From a virus: a DNA stretch of 42,417 nt. Below the pieces are notes generated by a model that worked only from the letters and a program-made list of their open reading frames with translations, was not told the origin of the DNA and did not search any database. This document shows positions 29,331 through 36,046 of the stretch, piece after piece. Both the position numbers and the translations under genes were made by a program. Position 1 is the first letter of the stretch. Each line of letters starts with the position of its first letter. Location: positions 1 through 42,417 of IMG/VR virus record IMGVR_UViG_3300047649_000085. The stretch is one strand, 5' to 3'.

Positions 29331-29853
29331 GACGCCTCCAGGCAAGTAACGAGTCTTGAGGCACGCCAAACCATGAGTGCCGCTCCACTGTAAAGCCCAC
29401 AACCTCCAAGGCCCACGCGGGGACCACTGAGACATGGGTTGGGTCACAAGCGATTACATCCACGGCCTCACTGTTGGGTGTTGTCAGCACCACACCGCGC
29501 CGGGCGGCTTGGACCATTGTGTTGATAAGGGCACCATGGTGGTGTAAATGTTCCACCACCTCTATGCACACGATGAAGTCAGCGGGCGGAGCCGTCCACC
29601 TCTCCAGGTCAGTCCCATCAATCACCGCGTCCACGGGTGTGTACTCCCCGGACCATCCGCACTCATGAAGATAACGGCCAAACTGACACGTGCCCGCGCC
29701 CACGTCAATGATGCTGTCTCCAACACGAAGGCCCAAGCGCATGAGCCGGTCAAGCACAGCGTTGTAACGGGTCCGGCTCCGGTACTCATAAGACCCGCGC
29801 CGTGAGTCCCTGTATGCCGTCCACTTGTCCATCAAGAGCGTTGCTGTGCTCAT
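29317..29853 (-). CDS. Class I SAM-dependent methyltransferase
   Basis: 178 residues. SAM-binding motif I is IIDVGAGTCQFGRYL (about 48-62) and motif IV is IVCIEVVEHLHHH (about 92-104). The latter is typical of small-molecule or lipid/protein methyltransferases of the Methyltransf_11/23 group rather than of DNA methylases, which have DPPY/NPPY. The substrate is unknown. It is coupled to the microprotein upstream (ATGA). Possible roles include modification of a host factor or nucleotide. Confidence 0.83.
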   Translation of the reverse strand: MSTATLLMDKWTAYRDSRRGSYEYRSRTRYNAVLDRLMRLGLRVGDSIIDVGAGTCQFGRYLHECGWSGEYTPVDAVIDGTDLERWTAPPADFIVCIEVVEHLHHHGALINTMVQAARRGVVLTTPNSEAVDVIACDPTHVSVVPAWALEVVGFTVERHSWFGVPQDSLLAWRRHVNA

Positions 29854-29939
29854 GCTGTGGCCCGCTTTCTAGCTAGCCTTGCAAGTCTGCGAATACGCGC
29901 CGCAAGTGGAAGCCGCTTCCTTTTGTATGCTTTCCGCAT
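29850..29939 (-). CDS. 29-residue arginine/lysine-rich microprotein
   Basis: The minus strand encodes MRKAYKRKRLPLAARIRRLA plus nine residues, then TGA overlapping the methyltransferase ATG (ATGA). AAAGGCGG lies seven bases before the ATG. Thirteen of 29 residues are Arg or Lys. Such a peptide could bind RNA or DNA, like the arginine-rich motif of antiterminators, or merely couple translation. The function is unknown, but the ribosome-binding site and both junctions support real translation. Confidence 0.6.
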   Translation of the reverse strand: MRKAYKRKRLPLAARIRRLARLARKRATA

Positions 29940-29959
29940 TGTGTTGCCGCCTTTCTTGG

Positions 29960-30136
29960 TTATGCTGCTTTTCTCGCTTTGTAGTGCTTCCTTAGCTCTG
30001 CCCGGAGGTGCATTGCGTGTCCGGCATCAAAGTTGGTGACACCGGACCAAGTGCTCTCAACAATCAAGAGAGCCACTTCACGGGCGTCAATCGGCATCCC
30101 GTCCGTTGCCATGATGACTAGCTGACGCAAGCCCAT
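29960..30136 (-). CDS. 58-residue hypothetical early protein
   Basis: MGLRQLVIMATDGMPIDARE and following residues to KARKAA. The ATG lies two bases after the preceding stop, with AAGGCGG upstream. The middle (EVALLIVESTWSGVTNFDAG) is well-behaved protein sequence. There is no family recognition. Tight spacing to the genes on both sides supports it. Confidence 0.65.
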   Translation of the reverse strand: MGLRQLVIMATDGMPIDAREVALLIVESTWSGVTNFDAGHAMHLRAELRKHYKARKAA

Positions 30137-30138
30137 GG

Positions 30139-30405
30139 CTAGGCCGCCTTCCTCTTTGCTGAAGCCTTGCGCCGGTTGCTACGGACTTTGAGCGAGTGGT
30201 CACGCTTGCCCTTAACGCGGTTGCGCTTGCCGCCGCTAGCACCCACGAAGATGGTGCGGCAGATAGAGCCGGGATGTGACCGCAATAAAGGGATAGGCGG
30301 CCCGGCATAGCGTGTGGTGGGGACGGTTGCTTTTGTAGAGCTGATGAGGCCGATTGCAGCGGCGGCCAAAGATGCGATACGGCGGAGTGTTCCAAACATG
30401 GGCAT
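30139..30405 (-). CDS. Basic-tailed hypothetical early protein
   Basis: 88 residues. The N-terminal helix (MPMFGTLRRIASLAAAAIGL) is partly hydrophobic and could touch the membrane. The C-terminal third (GKRNRVKGKRDHSLKVRSNR and on) is strongly basic, suggesting nucleic acid or acidic partner binding. GGAAAG precedes the ATG. Overlapping longer frames in the region have noise composition. The assignment as a real gene rests on tight spacing with the next gene. Confidence 0.58.
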   Translation of the reverse strand: MPMFGTLRRIASLAAAAIGLISSTKATVPTTRYAGPPIPLLRSHPGSICRTIFVGASGGKRNRVKGKRDHSLKVRSNRRKASAKRKAA

Positions 30406-30435
30406 GACTTTCCAGGCGGGTTGCGCCTCACTTCG

Positions 30436-30789
30436 TTACTTGGTTGAGGTTGTCCGCATGAATCCGCCACGGTCTGAAGTGCCGCGCTCATGCTGTTGCC
30501 GCTGCTTGGCCCGCGTGGTGCGCGGTGAGTCATCGGCAGCCGGTGACCACGTGTTTATCCATTCGCGGTTGCACTCGGCACTGATGCAATGTCCGCCCGG
30601 CTCCGAGTGGTGAATGTGCCGCGCTTGGATGAGGTCAAGCAGCTCCGTATATGTTCCGGTGTCCTTCAGTTTGCGGAGAGCGCGTGCAAGCGTGTAGTCC
30701 ACGGCGCGGGTTGTGACGCCTAGTTCCGCCGCTATGTCCTCAATCGGCATCAAGTGTGTGATGGTGGGTGCAAGCGCGGCACTAGCCAA
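30436..30789 (-). CDS. Sigma-70 region 4-like helix-turn-helix regulator
   Basis: 117 residues from a TTG at 30789, chosen because GGGGAGG lies six bases upstream. The core MPIEDIAAELGVTTRAVDYT, LARALRKLKDTG is a sigma region 4 / LuxR-like helix-turn-helix (the LGVTxRAVxxTLxRAxxKL pattern). A short conserved C-terminal part contains HCISAECNREWINTW, then a disordered tail. As an early product it could redirect host RNA polymerase or activate late transcription. The gene overlaps the preceding one by eight bases. Alternative start: ATG at 30750. Confidence 0.72.
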   Translation of the reverse strand: MASAALAPTITHLMPIEDIAAELGVTTRAVDYTLARALRKLKDTGTYTELLDLIQARHIHHSEPGGHCISAECNREWINTWSPAADDSPRTTRAKQRQQHERGTSDRGGFMRTTSTK

Positions 30790-30985
30790 TGTGAGCCTCC
30801 CCAAGCATGTGATTGACCACGGCATTGGCGACTAAACGCGGCGCGGGTGGATACGCAATCCCCGTGGTGATGCCTGGAGATTGATGGAGGCAGTCAAGGC
30901 ACTCAGTAAAGAGCCGGTCAGTATTGACCCGCAAAACGGAGTGACGGTGTTTGCAAAAGAGCCGCTTCAATCGGTGTGAAACCAT
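30782..30985 (-). CDS. Small zinc-finger-like early protein
   Basis: 67 residues from ATG 30985 (MVSHRLKRLFCKHRHSVLRV); GAGGA is six bases upstream, whereas the ATG twelve bases earlier has its purine run too close. FCKHRH and ECLDC supply possible zinc ligands. It is the first gene of the leftward early operon, directly after the control region, a position often used by regulators or anti-host proteins. The family is unknown. Confidence 0.68.
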   Translation of the reverse strand: MVSHRLKRLFCKHRHSVLRVNTDRLFTECLDCLHQSPGITTGIAYPPAPRLVANAVVNHMLGEAHIG

Positions 30986-31034
30986 GTGGGTCCTCATTTC
31001 CTTTCACCAACAGAACACACAATAGCACGTCCCG

Positions 31035-31090
31035 TTTACAAATCCCAAATGTGATTTGTCACTTCACATTACAAAAAATCCTCATATAAT
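31035..31090. promoter_or_regulatory. Divergent early promoters and overlapping operators (genetic switch region)
   Basis: Rightward promoter: -35 TTCACA 31063-31068, 16-bp spacer, -10 TATAAT 31085-31090. Leftward promoter candidate: -35 GTGACA (31062-31057), 16-bp spacer, -10 TGTAAA (31040-31035). Between and across them lie two interlocked palindromes, ACAAATC-N8-GATTTGT at 31038-31059 and ATGTGA-N9-TCACAT at 31049-31069. They cover both -35 boxes and the leftward -10, as expected for repressor operators. GTCCCGTTT at 31029-31037 also occurs, as GTCCCGTT, near 24291 and 24304. The repressor itself was not identified. Confidence 0.72.
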
Positions 31091-31147
31091 CACGCGCGCG
31101 AAGCACTATTTTGAATCCCAATTACAGCGGACAAACGAATTTTACCT

Positions 31148-31178
31148 TGACTATAACGTCCGTAGATTCAATAAGATG
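31148..31178 (+). promoter_or_regulatory. Possible second rightward promoter
   Basis: TTGACT at 31148-31153 and TAAGAT at 31173-31178 are 19 bp apart, about 65 bases before the first gene of the rightward operon. The spacing is longer than ideal. The better promoter at 31063-31090 would give an untranslated leader of about 145 bases. Confidence 0.35.
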
Positions 31179-31242
31179 GCACGCTATTTCACTTGTGTGT
31201 AGGGCCGAATAAACGGCGCTCACAAAAGGGAGAGGTTGTCAA

Positions 31243-31704
31243 ATGGGTTTATCCGTACAGATTGATAGCGGCGGCAAGGACTTTGAAGCGGTCACAGAGA
31301 TGCTCCAACCGGCAGTATTGGCGGACATCGTGGACAAGGGGGTGGTCCCCAACAAATTCAAGCCCGGCACCACACAGCACAAGTGCTATTTCGTGTGGAT
31401 TGTTGCGGAGACGGACAGCGAAGACCGCAACAAGCGCGTCTTTCAGTCCTTCACCGTCAGCCTCAACGAGAAAGCAAGCCTCCGCAAATTCCTTGGGACT
31501 CTCGGTATCAAAGAGTTTCCCTCCGCGTTTGACCTGGACACGCTGATTGGCACCAAGCGCATGTTGGTCCTGTCTGAAGAGGACAGCAAGGACGGCGGCA
31601 AGCCCTTCCTCAAAATCACCGCAACCATGGCGCTCAAGAAGGGTCAGACCGCGCCGGACATCCCCGCTGACTTCGTGCGCAAGCAAGACCAAACGGAGGG
31701 ATGA
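31243..31704 (+). CDS. Conserved-looking early phage protein of unknown function (possible recombination/ssDNA accessory)
   Basis: 153 residues with GGGAGAGG upstream of the ATG. The sequence runs MGLSVQIDSGGKDFEAVTEM, ADIVDKGVV, FKPGTTQHKCYFVWIVAETD, SLNEKASLRKFLGTLGIKEF and LIGTKRMLVLSE. This beta-rich pattern recalls phage proteins encoded beside recombination genes that are often suggested to bind ssDNA, but I cannot assign a family securely. It is the first gene of the rightward operon and is coupled to endonuclease VII (ATGA). Confidence 0.78.
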   Translation: MGLSVQIDSGGKDFEAVTEMLQPAVLADIVDKGVVPNKFKPGTTQHKCYFVWIVAETDSEDRNKRVFQSFTVSLNEKASLRKFLGTLGIKEFPSAFDLDTLIGTKRMLVLSEEDSKDGGKPFLKITATMALKKGQTAPDIPADFVRKQDQTEG

Positions 31705-32078
31705 CAGCACGTCAGCGGAGTTTGTGGCTGCTTTATAGGTTGAGTGAGGAAGAGTATGACTCAATTCTCACGTATCAGGGCGGAGTCTGTGCGGGATGCG
31801 GGGAGCCTCCGCACGGAATCCGTCTAGCGGTGGACCACTGCCACAAAACCGGACGCATCAGAGGCTTGCTTTGTTGGCTCTGCAATAGAGCAATAGGCAT
31901 CCTTCGGGACAAAGCGCAAACGGCCTCACGGCTTGGCGCATATCTCACCACACCAACGGCACCCGCCGCACTCGGCAAAGAAACATACGGGTTAATCGGG
32001 AAAGCCAAGGCCAACAAGAAAGTCAAAGTCTATGGTCCGCCCGCTGAGGTGGTCATTGGACGGAAAAGGAAAACATGA
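31701..32078 (+). CDS. Recombination endonuclease VII
   Basis: 125 residues. The T4 endonuclease VII fold is clear: C-x2-C (CAGCGEPP), the His-Me core LAVDHCHKTGRIRGLLC, then C-x2-CN (CWLCNRAIGIL). These enzymes cleave branched DNA and Holliday junctions so that DNA can be packaged, and repair mismatches. It is coupled on both sides (ATGA at the start, ATGA at the end). Confidence 0.93.
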   Translation: MTARQRSLWLLYRLSEEEYDSILTYQGGVCAGCGEPPHGIRLAVDHCHKTGRIRGLLCWLCNRAIGILRDKAQTASRLGAYLTTPTAPAALGKETYGLIGKAKANKKVKVYGPPAEVVIGRKRKT

Positions 32079-32284
32079 CCGCTGTATATGTGTTTGCAAT
32101 CGCTGTTGCCATCTTCTATGCCGGGAAGCGTTACGGTGCCAGTGTTGAGAAGCGTGCCGTATCAATCGCGTTGGCTGCTTTCACTGAGGCCAAGACCTCT
32201 TTGATTGCCTTGGTGACCCGCGCACAGACTGACGCCAAGGCCGAAGTTGAGCGCCTTGAGACGCTCGCCAAAAAGTATCTGTAA
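32075..32284 (+). CDS. Small single-pass membrane protein
   Basis: 69 residues: an N-terminal transmembrane helix (YVFAIAVAIFYAGKRYG) and a helical tail (AFTEAKTSLIALVTRAQTDA). The ATG overlaps the previous stop (ATGA). It is the last gene before an internal terminator. Superinfection exclusion or an early membrane role is possible, but nothing in the sequence identifies one. Confidence 0.75.
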   Translation: MTAVYVFAIAVAIFYAGKRYGASVEKRAVSIALAAFTEAKTSLIALVTRAQTDAKAEVERLETLAKKYL

Positions 32285-32311
32285 CCGGCTCTGTTGCTGT
32301 TGATGTGCTTT

Positions 32312-32339
32312 GGGTGGCCTTCGGGCCGCCCTCTTTTTT
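32312..32339 (+). terminator. Rho-independent terminator inside the rightward operon
   Basis: GGGTGGCC and GGCCGCCC pair over 8 bp (one G-T wobble) around a TTCG tetraloop closed by C-G, followed by TCTTTTTT. It stands 27 bases after the membrane protein gene and 22 bases before the nuclease start. The genes beyond have no obvious promoter of their own, so read-through or antitermination is implied. Confidence 0.9.
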
Positions 32340-32360
32340 GCCTCAAAAACTGGAGGTGTT

Positions 32361-33176
32361 GTGCGGATTTCATATAGCAAGTACACAGCTTTTCTCAAAA
32401 ACCCGGAACGATTCCGGCTGTACTACATGCTTGGACTCACTCCGGAAGGTGATGAGACACCAACGCTCATGAACTATGGGCGGAGGCGGGGCAGTTGCTT
32501 CCATGCGATGAACGAAGGCATAGACCGTGGCCTGTTGCTCGCCAAGTACGGCAAGGAAGTGGTGAGCCGGTGTGAGGACATGCTTGAGGTTGTCCCGGAC
32601 CTTGGTGAGCTGGATTGGGTTGAGCGTGAGTTTGAGATTCCTATTGGGGATGGCAAGCACTCAATCAATGGCCGCATTGACCATCGTTTTGTCAACCGTG
32701 ATGGTGTCCGGCAGCCGGGTGACTTCAAGACCACGAAGGGCACGCGCACCAAGGCTGAGGTCCGCACATACTTTGGGGACCTGGAGACATCCACGCAAAG
32801 CCACTTTTACTTGAGGGCAGAGCGAGAGTGGACGGAGACTCCAACCGGCCTCTTTACATATCACGTGATTTTTGACCGCAAGGACAAAGACCACAAGCCC
32901 ACGTATGCGCCGGTTGAGTTGTATGTTGGACCGGCTGAAGTTGACCGGACCATGGCTGAGGTGTACGCGGCCTGTGAAGCAATTGAGTTTTTACAGCACA
33001 CATACGGTGTAGAGAAGCCTTGGCCTCACAGTAACAATTGGCCGTGTTCCGGTGACCGTTCCTTCTGTGGCTACCAAGAGATTTGCGGACGAATGATGCC
33101 AAAGGGCTGTGTGCCTCCCGGCTTTACGTCCAGGTACAAAGAGCAAATTCAAGCAGACACGGGAGACGGACAGTGA
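32361..33176 (+). CDS. PD-(D/E)XK nuclease, Cas4/RecB-like, with C-terminal cysteine cluster
   Basis: 271 residues from GTG 32361 (RISYSKYTAFLKNPERFRLY follows), with GGAGG upstream; the frame before it covers the terminator and is rejected. Active-site elements are GRIDHRF and PGDFKTTKG (D-x-K). The C-terminal CSGDRSFCGYQEICG resembles the iron-sulfur cysteines of Cas4/AddB nucleases. It probably processes DNA ends in phage recombination. It overlaps the phosphoesterase start (GTGA). Confidence 0.87.
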   Translation: MRISYSKYTAFLKNPERFRLYYMLGLTPEGDETPTLMNYGRRRGSCFHAMNEGIDRGLLLAKYGKEVVSRCEDMLEVVPDLGELDWVEREFEIPIGDGKHSINGRIDHRFVNRDGVRQPGDFKTTKGTRTKAEVRTYFGDLETSTQSHFYLRAEREWTETPTGLFTYHVIFDRKDKDHKPTYAPVELYVGPAEVDRTMAEVYAACEAIEFLQHTYGVEKPWPHSNNWPCSGDRSFCGYQEICGRMMPKGCVPPGFTSRYKEQIQADTGDGQ

Positions 33177-33937
33177 ACGCAATCAAGCGGGCAATCAGTT
33201 TGTTTGACATTCATCACCCGCACGCTGATGACTCAACTCTCAACGCGGCTTTGGACTTCATGAGCCGTGAGCGTGTGGACATCGGCATCCTTGGCGGGGA
33301 CAACCTGGACTGTGGGTCCATCTCACACCACACGAAAGGTAAGCCGCTCTTTCGTCCGCGTGGACAAATGAAACGGGACTTGGACACCTTTGACAAGAAG
33401 GTCCTCACACCGTTTGAGAAACGTCTTGGCAAAGATGCGGTCAAGGTATGGCTCACCGGCAATCACGAAGATTGGGCGCTCCAGCTCATTGAAGAGCAGC
33501 CGGAGTTAGAAGGTCTTCTTGACTTTCCGGCATACCTCAACCTTGAGCAACGCGGATGGATTGTGAAGCCACAGGGCGGCCATTACCAATACGGCCATCT
33601 CAAGTACCTTCACGGGGACGTGCTGACAGGCGGACCCAACGCGGCAAGGAAGGCACTGGACATATACGTTGAGTCCGTTGTCTTCGGGCACTTCCACACT
33701 AGCGCCTCAGCAACCAAAATGTTGCCGCACTCTGCCAAGTACAAGTGGCAAGCGTGGTCAATGCCGTGCGTTGGAAAGCTGGACGCAAGCTATCTCAAGA
33801 AGCGCCCAACCGGATGGCTTAACGGCTTTGGCATCACTGAATTTTACGGCAAGGGATTCTTCAATCACTTCCCCGTGACCGTATTCAATGGCCGCTTTGC
33901 CTACGGCGGCAAGCTATACGGAAGGACACAAGGATGA
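33173..33937 (+). CDS. Calcineurin-like metallophosphoesterase (possible DNA exonuclease)
   Basis: 254 residues from GTG 33173, overlapping the previous stop. All metal-binding motifs are present: Asp12/His14 in FDIHHPH, Asp43 in GGDNLD, Asn97/His98 in GNHED, then LHGD and GHFH. Mre11/SbcD nucleases and various phosphatases share the fold. Coupling to a RecB-like nuclease suggests a DNA-end-processing pair, but the substrate is not decided by sequence. Confidence 0.88.
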   Translation: MNAIKRAISLFDIHHPHADDSTLNAALDFMSRERVDIGILGGDNLDCGSISHHTKGKPLFRPRGQMKRDLDTFDKKVLTPFEKRLGKDAVKVWLTGNHEDWALQLIEEQPELEGLLDFPAYLNLEQRGWIVKPQGGHYQYGHLKYLHGDVLTGGPNAARKALDIYVESVVFGHFHTSASATKMLPHSAKYKWQAWSMPCVGKLDASYLKKRPTGWLNGFGITEFYGKGFFNHFPVTVFNGRFAYGGKLYGRTQG

Positions 33938-34668
33938 GCGTGACTTTGTTGCAAGGTGACTGCCTGGAGATTATGCCAACGCTCCCGGCGTTATCCGTTG
34001 ACTTGGTGCTCTGTGACTTGCCCTATGGGGTCACGGCCCGTAACGCGTGGGATGCCGTCATCCCGTTTGAGCCTCTGTGGACGGAGTACAACCGGCTGTC
34101 TCGGGGCGCGGTTGTCCTCACGGCAACACAGCCGTTTGCCGCCGCATTGGTGCTGAGCAACCCGGCAGCCTTCAAGTACGAGTGGGTTTGGCGCAAGCAG
34201 CAAGGGACGGGCTTTCTCAACGCAAAGAAGCAGCCACTCCGTTCGCATGAGCAAGTGCTTGTGTTCTATCGCGCTCAACCCACGTACAACCCACAGATGC
34301 GCACGGGCTTTAAGCCCTATGTGTGCAAGAGCGGGCGGGCAACTACCAACTACGGAGAGCAAGTGTCCGTGGTGACAGAGAGCAACGGAGAGCGGTATCC
34401 GCTCACGGTTGTGGACTTCGGCTATGACAAGAACAAGGTCCACCCAACACAAAAGCCCGTTGCGCTCATGGAGTACCTCATCAGGACATACACCAACCCC
34501 GGTGACACGGTGCTTGATAACTGTATGGGCAGCGGCACCACGGGCGTGGCGTGCGTTAACACGGGCCGCAACTTCATTGGCATTGAAAAGGACCCGGCCT
34601 ATTTTGCGATTGCGAAAGAGCGCATTGAGGGCCGGAGTCCGGCTGTGGAATTGGCGGAGGCGGCCTGA
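33934..34668 (+). CDS. DNA methyltransferase, N4/N6 type (beta class order)
   Basis: 244 residues. The catalytic motif DLPYG (28-32) comes first and SAM motif DNCMGSGTTG near residue 200 second, the order of N4-cytosine or N6-adenine methylases of the beta class. HPTQKPVALMEYLIRTY is also characteristic. No matching restriction enzyme is nearby, so it is an orphan that may protect phage DNA from restriction, possibly including the neighbouring host type I system. It is coupled on both sides. Confidence 0.93.
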   Translation: MSVTLLQGDCLEIMPTLPALSVDLVLCDLPYGVTARNAWDAVIPFEPLWTEYNRLSRGAVVLTATQPFAAALVLSNPAAFKYEWVWRKQQGTGFLNAKKQPLRSHEQVLVFYRAQPTYNPQMRTGFKPYVCKSGRATTNYGEQVSVVTESNGERYPLTVVDFGYDKNKVHPTQKPVALMEYLIRTYTNPGDTVLDNCMGSGTTGVACVNTGRNFIGIEKDPAYFAIAKERIEGRSPAVELAEAA

Positions 34669-35228
34669 TGCTCTTGATTGGTTTTGGACATCGGGCGCGT
34701 CAAGGCAAAAACACTGCCGCTGACGCCATTCTCAACGCTTGCCCGTTGGAAACACAGGTCCGGCAATATGGCTTTGCTGATGCGCTCAAGAAAGAGGTCC
34801 GTGTTGCGTGCTCGATTCTAGGCGGCCAATACAACCTCATTGAGCAATACAAAGAGGCCGGGCTGTTGCCGGAGTGGGTCCACTTTGAAGAGCCAAAGCC
34901 GCGCACTTTGCTCCAGCATTGGGGCCAAGACCGGCGCAACAAGGACCCGCTGTATTGGGTCAAACGGCTCTTCAAGACTATTGACGCGCATGAGACGGAA
35001 GTTGCCCTCATCACGGATGTGCGCTATCCGAATGAGCGGGATTACATCCGGTCACGCGGCGGCATTTATGTGGAGGTGGTCAACACGGGCAAGACAGATG
35101 TTGCGGTCCATGAGCATGACAGTGAGACGGCGCTTGACGGCACAGACTATGACTTCATCATCTCTGCCGCCTCCGCCGCTGATTGCCAAGCACAGGCTGT
35201 GGACATCTTCAGAAAGGTGAGCGCATGA
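34668..35228 (+). CDS. Deoxynucleoside monophosphate kinase
   Basis: 186 residues. The P-loop GFGHRARQGKNTAADAI is near the N terminus, followed by LLQHWGQDRRNKDPLYWVKR and ALITDVRYPNERDYI, the features of phage dNMP kinases (T4 gp1 superfamily). It converts dNMPs to dNDPs for DNA synthesis, fitting its place before the DNA polymerase genes. Coupled TGATG at the start and ATGA at the end. Confidence 0.87.
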   Translation: MLLIGFGHRARQGKNTAADAILNACPLETQVRQYGFADALKKEVRVACSILGGQYNLIEQYKEAGLLPEWVHFEEPKPRTLLQHWGQDRRNKDPLYWVKRLFKTIDAHETEVALITDVRYPNERDYIRSRGGIYVEVVNTGKTDVAVHEHDSETALDGTDYDFIISAASAADCQAQAVDIFRKVSA

Positions 35229-36046
35229 GTTACTTGTTCCCCGATCTGGAGACGTTCTCGGAGCTGGACATCAAGCGCGTCAGCTTGGACCGCTATGCCA
35301 AGCACCCAAGCACACGAATCCTCATGTGTGCTTTTGCCTTCGATGATGGCCCGGTTGAGTTGTGGCAAGAGGGAGACTCAGCCGCAAGCCTGGAGGCGCT
35401 CAAGCGTGATATGCGGACACATACCAATGTGCCGTGGAATGCAGGATTTGAGCGCAACCTAACACGGCGCGTGTGGAAGCTGTACCCACTCAAGTGGCGT
35501 GATGCCATGGTGGACGCGCTATATGCCGGGCTGCCCGCTGGACTCAAGGATTGCAACCGTGTGCCCTACTTCGCAAATGAGGCGGAGACATCCAAGGAAA
35601 CTTTGCTCATCAACAAGTTTTGCAAGCCACAGAAGGACGGGAGTGTCCGCAACCGTCACACGGACCCGGAGGATTGGGACGCCTTCTGTGCGTATTGCAA
35701 AGCGGACGTGAATGACACGCGCCTCATCTTTCAATGGCTCTTGAAGCGTTTTGAGTTGCCGGAGCGTGAGTACAGGGCTTGGCTGATTGACCAAGACATC
35801 AATGAGCGCGGCTTGCCCATGGACCGGCTCTTGACCTATCGCGCATGGGAGGAAGCACAGCGGCTCCAGATTCGTGAAAACCGGCGCTTGGTTGAATTGA
35901 CCGGCCTGGATAATCCCAACTCCACGGCTCAGTTGTTGCCGTGGCTCAAAGCGCGTGGGTATCCGTACACATCACTGAGCAAAGAGCTAGTCAAGAAGGC
36001 TCTGTCAGAGGACCCGGATGCGGAGGTTATTGATGTCGATGACTAA
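35225..36046 (+). CDS. DNA polymerase A, exonuclease part (separate polypeptide)
   Basis: 273 residues from ATG 35225 (overlap ATGA, AAAGGTGAG upstream). DnaQ-type proofreading motifs: ExoI Asp7/Glu9 in PDLETFSE, ExoII Asn72/Glu76 in WNAGFERN, ExoIII Tyr157/Asp161 in YCKADVND, so the nuclease looks active. After residue 190 the sequence continues as the polymerase thumb-side connector (DQDINERGLPMD, LKARGYPYTSLSKELVKKAL) and stops at IDVDD. In related phages this continues uninterrupted into the polymerase domain. Here a second gene starts in another frame. Confidence 0.9.
   Translation: MSYLFPDLETFSELDIKRVSLDRYAKHPSTRILMCAFAFDDGPVELWQEGDSAASLEALKRDMRTHTNVPWNAGFERNLTRRVWKLYPLKWRDAMVDALYAGLPAGLKDCNRVPYFANEAETSKETLLINKFCKPQKDGSVRNRHTDPEDWDAFCAYCKADVNDTRLIFQWLLKRFELPEREYRAWLIDQDINERGLPMDRLLTYRAWEEAQRLQIRENRRLVELTGLDNPNSTAQLLPWLKARGYPYTSLSKELVKKALSEDPDAEVIDVDD

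Noticed and set aside
30087-30533. 148-residue minus frame across the small early genes
   Set aside because: Overlaps two better-supported coupled genes in another frame and has artefact-like Ser/Pro/His composition.
36018-36046. Sequencing frameshift as the explanation for the split polymerase
   Set aside because: Possible but not preferred: a perfect ribosome-binding site and ATG sit at the junction and the break falls between domains. Reads would settle it.
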